From assembly GCF_010093595.1 (NCBI RefSeq), contig NW_022985478.1:54331-118330 (forward strand): a DNA stretch of 64,000 nt, written 5' to 3'. Shown here piece after piece: positions 10,517 to 22,026 of the stretch (its first letter is position 1; the number at the start of each line of letters is the position of its first letter). The notes under the pieces are model-generated. The model did not search any database. It saw only the letters and a list, made by a program, of their open reading frames with translations, and was not told the DNA's origin. A program made the position numbers and the translations under genes. Source of the stretch: Mytilinidion resinicola (lineage: Eukaryota; Ascomycota; Dothideomycetes; Mytilinidiales; Mytilinidiaceae).

Positions 10517-12365
10517 ATGTCTGCACCACCCAATATCTCCTTCACTGGTGTGCCAGTCCAGCCTCGCTCGTCGAGAATTTCGCCTGCGGTTTGGGACAGC
10601 CACAAAGCTGTCATTCTTCAAGAGTTTCACAATAAGGGACTTGCGCATACGAAGAAATGGATGGAAAAAAACCGGAAATTCTACGCTACGTATGTCGTGC
10701 TGTGCAAAGCTGTTGATGATTCAAGCTAAGAGGTTTAGAATGAAGCAATACCAATATCAGATATACACGAAGTGGCGACATGCACAGCCAAGCGCCACCG
10801 TCGAAGAGAGACCAGCGATCAGCGCTCATCAGATAGTCCCGAGGACTTCTGTGTCCGGGTTGCGGCTTGAACAATCCATGGACCAGGAAAGCAGTATTAC
10901 CCCGAGCTCAAAAAGCCCGCCTCGCTCTCGAACGGCCGAAAAAATGGATGAGACAAAACGAAGATTGAGCACAGCAAGCACGAGGAGCAACGCATCGCTC
11001 AAGAAAGCAAGATTGACTGAAAACTCACCTCTGCGGCCTTTTATCATCGCATCTAGACACGATTCTTCGCAGGATTCTGAAGATCTCGCGGTCCTTTCGT
11101 TGTCCTCTGATTTGATGCTCACTCTCGATGATGGCGAAGAGGCGAACTTAGCATTGGTAAGCAACATCTTTCAAGGGATTACTGTATCGTGCTGACCGTA
11201 ACGCGAGGTTGATTTGGACCACTTGAAAGAAACCGCAGATGTCCTTTTCGGACTCGCGTACAGTGATGAAGCGTACCACTTGTATCTAACTGTGTGGTAT
11301 GAACTCGGAATCCACGAACCAGAACTTTTAGCGGTAGTACACATCCTGACAGCCTTGGTTTATTCAATGGCGACTAAAGAACAGTACGGATTTGTCGAAG
11401 CTATTCTTGAATCAAGATTGGACGGCCTGTCACCCTCGCAGGCTACCGAGCGCTTCCTCTTCGGAAGCCTGTTAGCACAGCTCTACTTGCGCCAATGCCA
11501 ATCCGGAGCTGATGCCAAAATACGCCTTGCATCCTACGTCCAAAAGATAGTTGACAGCAGAGATCGAATGTTCGACCAAGTACAAGCCGGTGGCGTCGCT
11601 CTCAACTTACCCCTGTTGTTTTGGCTTGACAGAAGCTACTGTTACATTCAGACTGGATCTGCTAGGTACACTAAAGTACGCTTCAACAATTCCGACGAGC
11701 GTGGCTTTGAGCATACCGTGGAGTTTGAAAAGAGGTGCATGCTACGAAATTGGGCTTCGGGATCCCATTCGCTAGCACCCGGTCTTACGAGCAGAGTATT
11801 ACTGACTGAGCCGATCACCCACGTCATTTATACTTGCCAAGACCAGGTCATGTCTCTTGAAGAATTGGAACCATTTTTGAAATCAACGGCTTCCGCCGAT
11901 GGGACTATCTCTTACGACATGGTGGCAACGGGACTCTTCTGTCTGCTTGCTCAACGCAGCCGTCTCAACAGTGCCGAACCATGGTTCGTTGGGACCGCAA
12001 GCATCAAGCTGGGCTATGGCTCAAGCCCAATGGAGATATTGAAGGTGGTGTGCATTGCCCTTGTCGACATTGCCAGCGTTAAATGGAGCGATTTATTGGC
12101 TGGAGTGCCCGAGAGGAGCGGTAACCTTCTGAACAGGCTTCACGAGGCGACAAACATATTGCTCAAGCAGGGACCCAACGCGCTTAGAGAGACATTCGTG
12201 GACATCTATCTCTCCGACAGGATGCGAAATGTGCTCTGGCAACCTAGTTACGATCATATCAAGCCTTTCTTACAAGGCGTGTTAGTTAGGCACACGCTCA
12301 AGCTGCCTGCCCTTCATCGAAAGCTGAGCGATGTAATTTCTGCAAATCATCGGCCACGACCTTAG
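10517..12365 (+). CDS. Clr5-domain protein (putative regulator), three exons, about 582 aa
   Basis: Exons 10517-10689, 10739-11156 and 11208-12365 join into 583 codons. Intron 1 (49 nt, GTATGT...TTTAG) lies inside the Clr5 domain. The halves SPAVWDSHKAVILQEF and KQYQYQIYTKW together give the roughly 50-residue helix-turn-helix-like Clr5 domain of filamentous fungi. Intron 2 (51 nt, GTAAGC, branch CTGAC) precedes a long helical region without a recognised domain, as in many Clr5 proteins. A Ser/Lys/Arg-rich low-complexity linker separates the two. The family is named after S. pombe Clr5, which acts in mating-type silencing; a chromatin or transcription role here is inference. The first ATG in frame is 10517. 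A 43-nt alternative for intron 1 is also in frame but keeps two extra residues. Confidence 0.8.
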
Positions 12366-12792
12366 AAAGGAAATGAAGTGAGGCCGACCAGTGGCAACGA
12401 GACAGCGACTGAAGTGTGAACTATGGAAAGAGATAACGGAAAGACACCAAGAAATTTGGAATGAGATGGAGGGACCTGCTGACCTTGTACAGCCCTATAA
12501 CAAATTGAAGGGCTTCAAATTGCATCATTGTAGAGTTCCAGTCAGGGAAAAACGTGTACGCTTTAGCGGAGGACCACTTAGGCATTGAAATATAGAATCT
12601 GCTGGTGAAACAGATGCTATAATGTGAGGAGTTGAAGTTAATGAGTTCAAATAAGGCCTGGAGGTTATGCCGTCGGCGCTCCGACCATTTCTTGGCATGA
12701 CCGAGCATCTCAAAAAACTATAGCTACTGCACCTCCTCTCTGACATTCCCCAAACTACCATCACCCTCCTCCAAACCCCCCACACCGCCACA

Positions 12793-13983
12793 ATGCCTCC
12801 CAAAAAGATGACCGCCAACCCCCTCCGCGGCCCCATCTACCGCGCCGGCAAACCCCTCCCAGGCCAATCCGACTCCTCCGACTCCTCCGACGAACCAGAA
12901 GAAGAAGAAGAAACACCCGCCCCAAAACCCGCGCCTCCCAAAGCCGCCTCCTTCCGCCCAAAACCCAAGCCCGCGACCCCAGCACCGGCCGCCACCTCAC
13001 CCCAGGACCTCGCGGAGGGCTTCGAGACAGCGAGCGAAGACGAATCAGGGTCGGACAAAGAGGATGGGAGCGGTTCAGGCAGCGACGACGAATCTTCCAG
13101 CGAGGAAGACGAGGAGAGCTCAGAGGAGGAAGTTGCGCCGCGAAAACTAATGCGCCCCGTTTTCGTGAAAAAGAATGCGCGAGTCACCTCCGCCACCCCC
13201 GCGAAATCGTACGAGGAGATCGAAGCCGAGGCCGAAGCGCGGCGGAAAGCGACGGCAGATGCGATGCTACAAGAGCAACTCGAGCTCGCGGCTGCGGAGA
13301 AGGCGAATAGGAAGAAGCACTGGGACGAGGAGGACAACATCGACGAAGCGGAGTTCGTGGATGATGCTGATGCGGCGACACCGGAGAGCGCGGCAGCGGA
13401 GCTGGCGGCGTGGAAGCTGAGGGAGCTGCGGCGTGTGAAGAGGGAGCGGGCGGCGATTGAGGAGGCGGAGGCGGAGCGCGCTGAAGTCGAGCGGCGGCGG
13501 AACCTCTCTGCCGCCGAACGGGAGGCGGAAGATCGCGAGTTCCTAAAAAAGCAAGAGGATGAAAAGGGAGAGAGGGGCACGATGTCGTACATGCAGAAGT
13601 ACTTCCACAAGGGCGCATTTTTCCAGGATGATCTCAAAGCCAACGGGGTCGATCGCCGGGATCTTATGGGCGCGAAGTTTGAGGATGCGACGAATCGCGA
13701 GATACTGCCCGAATATATGCAGATGAGGGATATGACGAAGTTGGGGAGGAAGAGTCGGACCAAGTACCGGGACATGAAGAGCGAGGATACGGGACGGTGG
13801 GGGGATTTTGAGAAGAGGGGCCCGGGGAAGGATCATGGCGTTGATGAGAGGTTCAGGTCTGATGGGCACGAGGGAAGGGGTCAAGCTGTCACGGGTGCGA
13901 ATTCGGGGCCGCTGGGGGAGAGGAAGAGGCCGGGGCAGGGAGAAGATAGGGATGGTAAGAGGGCGAGGTTTGATGATCGATGA
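12793..13983 (+). CDS. MFAP1-like pre-mRNA splicing factor, 396 aa
   Basis: A single uninterrupted exon. Residues 25-113 are a Ser/Glu/Asp-rich acidic tract. Residues 138-255 form a charged coiled coil (YEEIEAEAEARRK, then repeated E/R/A). Residues 263-330 carry the MFAP1 C-terminal signature, MQKYFHKGAFFQ at 267-278 and LPEYMQMRDMTKLGRKSRTKY at 305-325. The tail is basic and Gly-rich. Despite the historical name (microfibrillar-associated protein 1), eukaryotic homologues are nuclear proteins of the spliceosomal B complex that bind PRP38. Length and domain order are normal. The start was chosen as the first ATG, MPPKKM, with TCACCGCCACA-like context upstream. It lies 427 bp downstream of the Clr5 gene and converges on YIF1. 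Confidence 0.92.
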   Translation: MPPKKMTANPLRGPIYRAGKPLPGQSDSSDSSDEPEEEEETPAPKPAPPKAASFRPKPKPATPAPAATSPQDLAEGFETASEDESGSDKEDGSGSGSDDESSSEEDEESSEEEVAPRKLMRPVFVKKNARVTSATPAKSYEEIEAEAEARRKATADAMLQEQLELAAAEKANRKKHWDEEDNIDEAEFVDDADAATPESAAAELAAWKLRELRRVKRERAAIEEAEAERAEVERRRNLSAAEREAEDREFLKKQEDEKGERGTMSYMQKYFHKGAFFQDDLKANGVDRRDLMGAKFEDATNREILPEYMQMRDMTKLGRKSRTKYRDMKSEDTGRWGDFEKRGPGKDHGVDERFRSDGHEGRGQAVTGANSGPLGERKRPGQGEDRDGKRARFDDR

Positions 13984-14476
13984 ACATACTTTGGCACCGG
14001 CAGGTCAGAGACCGTGGTATCAAACTTTGAGATATGGAGGCCATCTTTTGGATTTAGCATGGCGTTTGACCTTGATGGGAGCATTTCACGGCGTTTTGCG
14101 TACTGTTATTTTACAGGGTGTTTAGTCAAGCTCACGAGACTGGGCCAAGTCCAAGGGACTAGGAATCAGACACTGCTCGAGTACGAGCTGTCATCAATAG
14201 CTTGTCAGGAGGATACCAAAATCAAGAGAGCTATTTCAAATGTCTAGAATCTGTTTCATAATTTTTATACAGTGTGAACTTGCTGGCTCATCCCAGGCTG
14301 CTTCTCCCCAAAAGACATGCACTCATTTAGTGCCTAACAGCCTTTGAGTAGTCCTAAACCGCTGACACTAAAGATCATCCAATCCTTCACTTTCGTCTCA
14401 AGGTCCAATAGCCCCATCTCCAGGAGCAGTGCTCCCGCTTGTTCGTTGTCGTCGTTTCTCATCCCTTATTCCCCCG
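13984..14476. other. convergent intergenic region
   Basis: The 3' flanks of the MFAP1-like gene and of YIF1 face each other here. No coding signal is supported. Confidence 0.6.
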
Positions 14477-15614
14477 TCAAGCCTTCGCCACCTTTGGATC
14501 CGCGCTCTGACGACTCAATAACCACATGAACACCAACTGCACCACATAGCTATACACAAACAAAAACTGCGTCCTCCTGTTCCTTTGACTCCGCGCAACT
14601 GTATAGCTTGCCGCGCTCCCCGCACCTCCTCCTTGCGCCGTATCCGGCAGAAGGACGTACCGCAAACTCCGCAGCAAAAAGAACGCATTCGCCAAAAAGA
14701 CGTACAAGAACACCGTCCACCCGACCCATCCTCCAGTTCCTCCTCCGCCAGTGCCAAACGCGGTGCGGTTGAGGATCTCAGAGAGCAGCAGCGTGACGAT
14801 GATTCCGACAAATTTATAGCCAGAGTAGGCGACGAGGTCGAGGAGCTGGGACTCGGATGAGATGGAGAGGAGGTAGGTGCCTAATTTTAGACCGAGGATC
14901 TCGAAGATGACGACAGCGAAGGCGGTGGTCGCGGTTATGCCGAGGAGTTCGGGATGGAAGGCGCCGCGAACACCGGCGAGGAGAGTTGAGAGAACGATGT
15001 AGGTTACGAAGGCCATTACTGTGATTCTGTTAGCACTTGAACCTTCAATGCGCCCATCAACCGTCCACGGAAGTCGTAAAGCTTTGGGAGTAAAATGGAG
15101 GGAGAAGTGAGTACGTACTCGGGATATACATATCCGGGGAATTAATATCCTCCCTTGGGGCCAGATAAAACCCATCCTGCCCATTATTCGCCAGTCTCTG
15201 CTGCCTGCTCCACGGCCGGTGCCACCACGGGAACAGCACAATGTACAATTTGCTCGCTACGTAGCTGTTGCTAACGTTGAAGTAGTGTTTCAACGCGGAC
15301 ACGTTGACGTAGCGGTTGAAGTTCTGTTCCATATACTCCTGGCCCGCCATGACGGCTGATTTCCCAACCTGGAAGCCCATTTGCGCCGTCGGGTCATTGA
15401 TGAAGCCCGCACCAAAGTTTTGGTGCATGTAGCCGGGCTGTTGTTGGCCACCGGGCTGCTGCTGGCCTTGTTGGGGGTAGCCATATCCTTGCGACGAGGT
15501 CGAGGGCGGCGGTGGTGAGCGGAGTTGGGGGACCGTGGAGACGTGTTGCGGGACAGGGTGGTGTAGTGGGGGTGAGTGCGCAGGTGCGGGGTTGGAGTAC
15601 GCTGGTCGTTGCAT
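14477..15614 (-). CDS. YIF1: YIF1 family ER-Golgi membrane protein, two exons, 345 aa
   Basis: Exon 1 is 15614-15119 and exon 2 is 15018-14477. The 100-nt intron (GTACGT donor, GCTAAC branch, CAG acceptor) falls between DMYIP and MAFVTYI, a conserved family stretch. Residues 1-70 are Pro/Gln/Gly-rich and disordered. The conserved block FINDPTAQMGFQVGKSA and the FPWWHRPW segment precede several C-terminal membrane helices (VTYIVLSTLLAGV onward), ending with a cytoplasmic tail. Yif1 forms a complex with Yip1 and Rab GTPases and is needed for COPII vesicle fusion with the Golgi. The length is standard for fungi. The gene is divergently arranged with NBP35. Confidence 0.92.
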
Positions 15615-15940
15615 TGTGGGTGTGTTGGAGGTTGACGTTCAATGCAGCCTTGAGTAGTATGGAGAGAGATGCTTCTTAAGGTTTACGTGGTGTTGATTTC
15701 GCGCCAAGATATATGTGGCGGCTTGTTCTTCCAGCCCGAACGGAATCTGCCGGTCCCCGCGGACTTCTTTCGACTCGTCTTTTGGATATCTAAGCAACAT
15801 TCACCTCTTTTCTCGCCTCATGGAGAACCACACTACACGACTTCCTCCGTACCTTAACACCGGCTGAAACAGCTAAAACAAACGCTCACCACAATCGCCA
15901 TTGTTAAAGCCCATCTTTCCGCCCCGCCTCCCACCCCACC
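15615..15940. promoter_or_regulatory. shared divergent promoter of YIF1 and NBP35
   Basis: 326 bp separate the two start codons, so both promoters must lie here or overlap. Pyrimidine-rich stretches precede the NBP35 ATG (CCGCCTCCCACCCCACC). No specific factor site is claimed. Confidence 0.6.
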
Positions 15941-16954
15941 ATGGCGCCCTCCCTCGAACCCCTTCCCGAGCCCATAGACTTCACTGCCCCTCTCAAACAA
16001 GCCCCAAAGCTCGTCGCGCCAGAGCCAGAACACTGTCCCGGCCCCGAATCCAACCTCGCCGGCACCGCCGACTCCTGCGCTGGCTGCCCGAACCAAGCCA
16101 TCTGCGCCTCCGCGCCCAAAGGCCCCGACCCCGACATCCCCCTCATAACCGCGCGACTCGCCAATGTCAAACACAAGATCCTCGTGCTCTCCGGCAAAGG
16201 CGGCGTTGGCAAGTCCACCTTCTCCACCATGCTCGCGCATGGCTTCGCCGGGCTCGACAACCTCGAGAACCCGGTGGGCTTGATGGACACGGATATCTGC
16301 GGGCCGTCGATACCCAAGATGATGGGGGTGGAGGATGAGACTATTCATGTCAGCGCCACGGGGTGGAGTCCTATCTGGGCGACCGAAAGTCTGGCCGTTA
16401 TGAGCGTGCAGTTTATGCTGCCGAACCGGGATGATGCTGTTATTTGGCGGGGCCCGAGGAAGAACGGGCTGATCAAGACGTTTTTGAAAGACGTGGAGTG
16501 GGGCGAGTTGGACTACTTGATTGTGGATACGCCACCGGGGACGTCGGACGAGCACCTCAGTGTGAATTCGTATCTGAAGGAGGCTGGGGTCGATGGGGCG
16601 GTACTAGTGACGACGCCGCAGGAGGTCAGTCTGTTGGATGTAAGAAGAGAGGTGGATTTTTGCCGGAAGGCGGGGATCAGGATAATTGGGATTGTCGAGA
16701 ACATGAGCGGGTTTGTGTGCCCGAATAAGAAGTGCGGATACGTGAGCCAGATTTTCCGGGCCAGTACGGGTGGTGCGAAGAAGTTGGCTGAGGAAGAAGG
16801 TATACCGTACTTGGGAGCTGTGCCGCTGGACCCGCTGATCAGGCTGGCCTGCGACTTAGGCGAGAGCTTTCTGGATGCGTATCCGGACAGTCCGGCGTCC
16901 AAGGCTATAAGAAAGGTTGTGGAAGAGGTAGTTAAGACAGTGGGCGGGTCATGA
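15941..16954 (+). CDS. NBP35: cytosolic Fe-S cluster assembly scaffold NBP35, 337 aa
   Basis: An intact single-exon ORF of the Mrp/Nbp35 P-loop ATPase family. The N-terminus has Cys32, Cys46, Cys49 and Cys55 in the CX13CX2CX5C pattern that holds a 4Fe-4S cluster. The deviant Walker A, GKGGVGKS, is at 85-92, and DTPPG at 196-200 belongs to the switch/Walker B region. The C-terminal scaffold cysteines are in VCPNKKC (Cys260, Cys265). With Cfd1 it builds 4Fe-4S clusters in the cytosol for nuclear and cytosolic proteins; the gene is essential in yeast. The spacing of the last cysteine pair is CX4C rather than the CX2C I associate with yeast and human proteins. The length is normal. Confidence 0.95.
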   Translation: MAPSLEPLPEPIDFTAPLKQAPKLVAPEPEHCPGPESNLAGTADSCAGCPNQAICASAPKGPDPDIPLITARLANVKHKILVLSGKGGVGKSTFSTMLAHGFAGLDNLENPVGLMDTDICGPSIPKMMGVEDETIHVSATGWSPIWATESLAVMSVQFMLPNRDDAVIWRGPRKNGLIKTFLKDVEWGELDYLIVDTPPGTSDEHLSVNSYLKEAGVDGAVLVTTPQEVSLLDVRREVDFCRKAGIRIIGIVENMSGFVCPNKKCGYVSQIFRASTGGAKKLAEEEGIPYLGAVPLDPLIRLACDLGESFLDAYPDSPASKAIRKVVEEVVKTVGGS

Positions 16955-17521
16955 TGTAAGCTGAGGGATCCCGATGGTACGAATGATGTATTCGGCGTTT
17001 TATTGCATTTGAAGGCTACGTGTTAGCGAGAGCATCGGGAGGCGTTACTTGATCTTCGAGCAAAATGAGTACTCGTAACATCACGGTGGATTTTCAGAGA
17101 ATTTGAAGCTACGAATTGAAACATGACACTACACTTTTACCACTATTTACGAATGAGAATCTCTGCCTTCGAGATGCCAAGGATGGTGGGCTCAAGTCAT
17201 CCTCGAACATCTGATCTGGCTCAACTCACGATACGCCAAAGCCGACTCGACCATATCTTAACCATGGGAATCTTTAGTGACAATATCATGCTTCCCTCAA
17301 ACAAGTTAGCAAACTACTCTCACTAATAACTCAAGATACGAAGAGGGTGCGAAAAGTCCCAACGTCAGACAACACCAGATTATTTTCAAGGGTGATCGAT
17401 TCTCGAATACATTGAAATAGATAGCATCATAGAGGGTTGAAGAAGGCATGGAGGAATTGAACAAAGCATGTACCTGTTAAATGTATCCGAGATCAGGAGC
17501 CCATCCCCGGGTCTCGATGTC
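16955..17521. other. convergent intergenic region
   Basis: 3' flanks of NBP35 and the HET gene. No gene is supported. Confidence 0.6.
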
Positions 17522-19560
17522 TCATATGAGATGTATATACTTTTTCATCGAATGGCACAGTTTCCAGGCCTGCGCGTGTATTTGGCCCACTGCTAGGCGC
17601 TCGCAGAAGTGGTCTTGTACCTCTACTAACAGTACGTTGTACGTGCACCATCCAGTATCGTTGAAATGTCGTGTGTCGAAAGTTGGGGTAGGGCATTCGT
17701 GGCCGAGGTGGAGGTATAGTACGTGTTGCGTTTCAGATATGAGAACAAGCTCACAGTTCTGGGATCGCCAACTTGATACATCCTCGTCATCTACGCCGTA
17801 GAAGACTCCGCAATGTCGAGCACGGTGGTCTCGAATTTTGTAGATTGGATGACGGTCGTCGTTCAGATCCTGTTGGGCGGTTGTCGGTCTTCCCGGGCGT
17901 TCGGGATCTGTAGTGAAAGCATCGAAGGTGAATTGGGCTACAGCTGCAACAGCTCCCCAAAGATGCAATACATTGGGTCTTGCGCTAGGATAATGACAGA
18001 GTGGAGAGCTTGATGGCGGATGAGACAGACCCCACGTAGGTCCCACCTGAAGTGCTTCTCCAATCTCAGCAGTAATCACAATGATGTGTGATCTGATTTT
18101 ACCCCAGTTTTCACCAGTTGGCATGATTTCATGGTCAATGATTCCTTCCCATCCGGCCCATGACCAGCTAGGAAAATCGCTTGAGATTTTCACGGGTTTC
18201 ATGGCGCTGTTTACCTCACCCCGTCGTCGCGCGTGACCACTTGGAGTCCATCGAAGTGATAGACTAAGGCAGGGTGCGGGAATGCCGCAAAGAAAATGCC
18301 ACCCGGTTGATGAGCTGAGGACATCGAGAATACCGGTGATGGCATTGAGTATGTCGGAAGTATCAGAGAGAGATTTAGAGGTATACTCAGCAACTATTTC
18401 TGCGTAGACGGGAAATATCTCTCTGATACTTACTCTTTCAATAGAACTCTTCGCCAGGGGGCTCAATAGCGCAATGTCTTCATGGACAACCCCCCGGGCC
18501 ACCCCGCATCCGCGCGCGCTCGCTCATTTCGGTCTTCACACCAGATGTTGGATTTGCACTGGAAATGTACTTGCTCCTTAGTAAAATAGAGGCATCTGTT
18601 GGACAAAAGTCTCTCTTGAAACGTCCATCCCCGCTTGTTATAGTGTGATCGAAAAATGACTTCAGCGAGTCTTGATGGCCTCTGAGCAAGCCGTAATCCA
18701 CCAACTTCGCCACCATTCTGCGGCCTTCGAGTGAATGGTCGGACACCTGGAAGGCCTTCATTAGCGTGGAGACCAGCGACGGCACATATATTTAGGTATG
18801 CTTTGGCATATATTTGCGACATGTGTGAGATCAAGTCGTGCTTTACCGCCGCGTCGTTCTGTGTTATGCACAGGGAGTCGACCCAAAGATACCGCTCGCC
18901 CAGTTCAAAAACTACGGTCATCGCATCTTTGATAACTTGAGGTAGACGATGAGCAGAATGACTCAGTGCTTGATCCTTTAGAAGACTTGGAGTGTTGTGT
19001 GTAGTAAGCAAGAGCTGTGCTACCATTCCCCATACATAGCTCAAGGTGAAGTACCTTAAGTCGTCCAGGGTAGGATCCACTTCGGTGATGCAATTACGAT
19101 GGACGTCGATAACTGTGAGCTTGAATTGTCTTGGCCACTTAAGTTCGAGGATGTTTGACAGCGTCTACCCGTGGCTTTCGCGTAGTGCAAGTTTCTCGTT
19201 CCTCGAAATTTGCCCTACTTCCACCTAACTAGTTATGGACGCGTTGGAAGTCTCCATGCCGCTCTTAGAATAGATGATAACATTGCTGATATCGGTCGTG
19301 AATGGCAGCGGGCGTTGTTTTCGATGAAGAAGTCTCGATGGCTCTGCCAACGATGGCGGAGGACACCTTGAGACTTGGTCTCGGAGATTTTTTGCGACTT
19401 TTTGGCAAAATTGGCATGTGTTCACTTCCCCGGAGAGGCCTTGTCCCACTCGAGACCATATGCTATCATACACGCCTTCCTCGGCTGCCAAGAGGCATGA
19501 GCGACATAATCCTGATTCGATTTGCCAGTTGCATTCCAAGGCTGTACCTGGCAGGGCCAT
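17522..19560 (-). CDS. HET-domain protein (heterokaryon incompatibility type), exon structure uncertain
   Basis: Reading on the minus strand, an N-terminal exon (19560 to about 19230) contains two CxxC pairs (CRSC and CQFC), possibly a zinc-binding module. The HET domain follows from about 19165: RYFTLSYVWG, then LPQVIKDAM...LWVDSLCITQND, then QIYAKAYLNICAVAG, the three standard blocks. A C-terminal region with YAEIVAEYTSKSLS...DILNAITGIL and FPSWSWAGWEG is also family-typical. An acceptor TAG near 19169 opens the HET exon, but I found no clean in-frame donor. At about 18490-18500 the frame must shift: either one extra G in a G6 run, or a 68-nt intron with a weak GTTGTC donor. It may therefore be a gene or a recent pseudogene. 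HET proteins trigger cell death after fusion of incompatible strains and are highly polymorphic. Confidence 0.75.
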
Positions 19561-19946
19561 CGCATAAATCGCAGTACACGTGACGAAAAGAGAATCTCTA
19601 GCGTGTAGAGCGGGTTGGGGGGATAATAGATATGAAGGAGGGTTCGGGATGTAATACTATACATGAAGAAGAATGCAGAATGGCACGAGGCTCGAGATCA
19701 AAGGCTAGTGATACGTAGCGACAAAGTTGTCTCGCGTAACGAGATGATATTCAAGCATAGCTAGTTCTAAGGTTGCTGGTAGACCACGTCGAAAGCTGCT
19801 GAGGGTGGCTGGGGGTGGATGAGGTTGACGATGGAGGAAGTAAGGATGGGAAGATGGCACTCGAGGCAGAGCGAAGGCCAAGAATTCGGCCCAACCTGAT
19901 CCCGCGGCATCAAAAAACGGACCTCGAGCTTCCTCGGCCCAAAACA
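19561..19946. other. divergent intergenic region (HET / TAD3)
   Basis: It contains both upstream regions. The TAD3 frame is open back to 19815, so part of it may be coding if an upstream start (ATG at 19854) is used. Confidence 0.45.
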
Positions 19947-21278
19947 ATGACCACATCGCAAATCGCACAGCATGGCATCTTCCACGGCCGTGTTGATGCC
20001 CAGAAGCTGGGAATCACTCCAAAGCAAGGTCGCTTGGTCGCCTTGAGGACCCGTGATGAGCTGCGAGCTGCCACAGAGCTTCGTGAGTACTTCTCCATAC
20101 GCCTTTGACTAGCTTGGACACAGTCCTAACTAATTGCCAGTTGACGCATACGTCGTTGCAGTACCCGCTGTCTTCGCGAGTGCAGTTCTGGAGTATGTCC
20201 ACTTGACATGGGCTTGATGTCAATCGCTGATCTTTGAAGCGTCATCCGGATCGCAATACCCAACATTCGCGATGTGAACATCCAGCACCTACGCCGAGTC
20301 GTAAATTTTCCATTCCTTCCAGACCACATCCAGCAGACCTTCGCTGCGTCGGCGCAAACATGGCCTTTTCCTAACGATCTCGACGGTGCACCTCAAGCAG
20401 GCAACTCGAATCCTATCGAGACCCGCTACCTCCTCGTCTCCCCAGCATCCCTTATAGCCCTCCCCGATCTCGTAGCTTCGCTTGTTCGAGAACCACCCTT
20501 TTCGATCGCAAATATCGTGCCCCACGTCTTCACCATACCCGTCCCAGCCCTCGCGCCCACATCAGCTGAAGAAGCTCAGGAATGGAGCGAGAAATACTGG
20601 TCGATATCGTACAAGAACACGAATCCGTATGGGCCACATCCAAGCCTGCTTGAGAGAAATCAAGCCGGAATCGAGCCATACGCTGGTACATGGCTTGCAC
20701 TAGCTGAGGTGGCAGGCGGACAAACGAGTTCCCGGGGCATTGGGGAGAACGTTGGTTGTGTCATCGTGCAAAAGGAGCGCAAAGAGCACAGAGTCATCGC
20801 AGTGGCTGGAGATGCGCGGTGGCGAGGTACTGGTGATTCAAAGCCCTGCACAGAAGAGCCGGGAAACGTCATGGCACATGCTGTGATGAGAGCCATTGGC
20901 ATGGTCGCCAGGAAACGTGTACGGCTCGAACACTCACCTGATGAACTAACACCAGATGCAGCGGGATATATTGCTTGTGATGTACCACTGTCACCAGTGG
21001 AGCATTCGTTCTTCTCCGTTGACAATTTACCATCCACTGGCTACCTGTGCGTGGATCTTGACATCTACTTGACACATGAGCCTTGCGTCATGTGCTCGAT
21101 GGCGATTCTGCATTCTCGGTTTCGACGCTGCGTTTTCGAGCATGCAGTAAAGGCTACCGGAGGCCTCACGACCTCGAGAGAGAGTCCGTCTGTCGAGAAC
21201 GGACTTGGGTATGGCATTTCCTGGAGACCAGCAGAGCTAAATTGGAAGTTTCTAGCTTGGCAATGGGAAAATGAATAA
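19947..21278 (+). CDS. TAD3: tRNA adenosine-34 deaminase subunit Tad3, three exons, about 408 aa
   Basis: Exons 19947-20082, 20141-20192 and 20240-21278. Intron 1 has GTGAGT, branch CTAAC and CCAG. Intron 2 has GTATGT, branch CTGAT and GAAG. Both restore the frame across the conserved RDVNIQHLRRV region. The deaminase domain has MAHAVMRAIG, where the catalytic glutamate of the HAE motif is replaced by valine, and EPCVMCSMAILHSR, the zinc-binding PCxxC. The missing glutamate is the hallmark of Tad3/ADAT3, the inactive partner that with Tad2 converts A34 to inosine in tRNA anticodons. ATG 19947 was chosen; an in-frame ATG at 19854 would add 31 residues. Confidence 0.88.
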
Positions 21279-21558
21279 TTACATACTCCACATATTGAGC
21301 GCCGACTTTTGAGTTCTTCGATGCGTTTCAAGGACATTGGCTGACTTAGGGCGTTATGTTCTTCACAATCGGAAGTTCTAACACCGCGCTGCGTTCTGCC
21401 ATGTGCCATTTTGATATCCGCTCTTAGTATTCTTTGAATGAAAATAGTTCCCACTACCCCATCCTCACCTTCTCAAACCCATCTTTGTCAGAAGACCTGG
21501 TTAGATGAGGAGCGACAACGACCGAGCCACACAAAGCAAGAGGCAAAAGATATGCAGT

Positions 21559-21752
21559 TCCAGCGCCGCGAATCAGATGCAGGTTTCACCCATTCCACGT
21601 CTGGGTATGCTTAGGTTCACCCCAAAAGTCCATCGATAGAGACGTAGACAGATCAAGGAACAGCCTTAAGAGCTCCCTACATTACCGCCGGTCCAAGATT
21701 TAGTAAAAGCCAAAGCTCAAAAGGGGGGTTCTTACCACTGAACTACGTTGGA
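21559..21752 (-). other. tRNA-like relic 1
   Basis: On the minus strand TCCAACG (21752-21746) and CGCTGGA (21565-21559) form an acceptor-like stem with 6 of 7 pairs. The 5' part carries an A-box-type TAGTTCAGTGG and a perfect GTTC/GAAC D stem. The 3' part has a degraded T arm (CTGATTC instead of TTCGATTC). About 125 nt separate the halves, where an anticodon loop with TTG could lie next to a long intron. It is too degenerate to call a working tRNA. Confidence 0.4.
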
Positions 21753-21860
21753 TTTTATTCCAGAGCGGCGGCGAATTGAGCCACTGACAATAAGCAATTA
21801 TGAGTTCGACTCAGGAAAAGGGAAAGAAACGCCGCCATTGACGCCTCAAAAACAAATATT

Positions 21861-22026
21861 TCCAACACCGTGAATCGAACGCGGGTTTCACCCAACCCAA
21901 CCCGATGAAAACACCAGGCAAATAAATCTCTGGTCAAACACCAAAGCCAGCCATGCACCATGAAAACCTCCGATGAAACCACCGAAGAATAGGGGGGGTG
22001 CGCTGTAACCACTGAACTACGTTGAA
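21861..22026 (-). other. tRNA-like relic 2
   Basis: Same design as relic 1. The acceptor arms TTCAACG (22026-22020) and TGTTGGA (21867-21861) pair over 7 positions with two wobbles. An A-box TAGTTCAGTGG and an exact B-box GTTCGATTC (21880-21872) are present. Stems CACCC and GGGTG could flank an anticodon loop with a roughly 90-nt insert. The 7-C run leaves no U33, so a normal anticodon loop cannot form. It may be a tRNA pseudogene or a SINE-like head. Confidence 0.42.

Noticed and set aside
12837..13775. 312-codon minus-strand ORF opposite the MFAP1-like gene
   Set aside because: It is the antisense of an acidic, Ser/Glu-rich coding region; its composition (Ser-rich) is a direct consequence. 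No independent motif.
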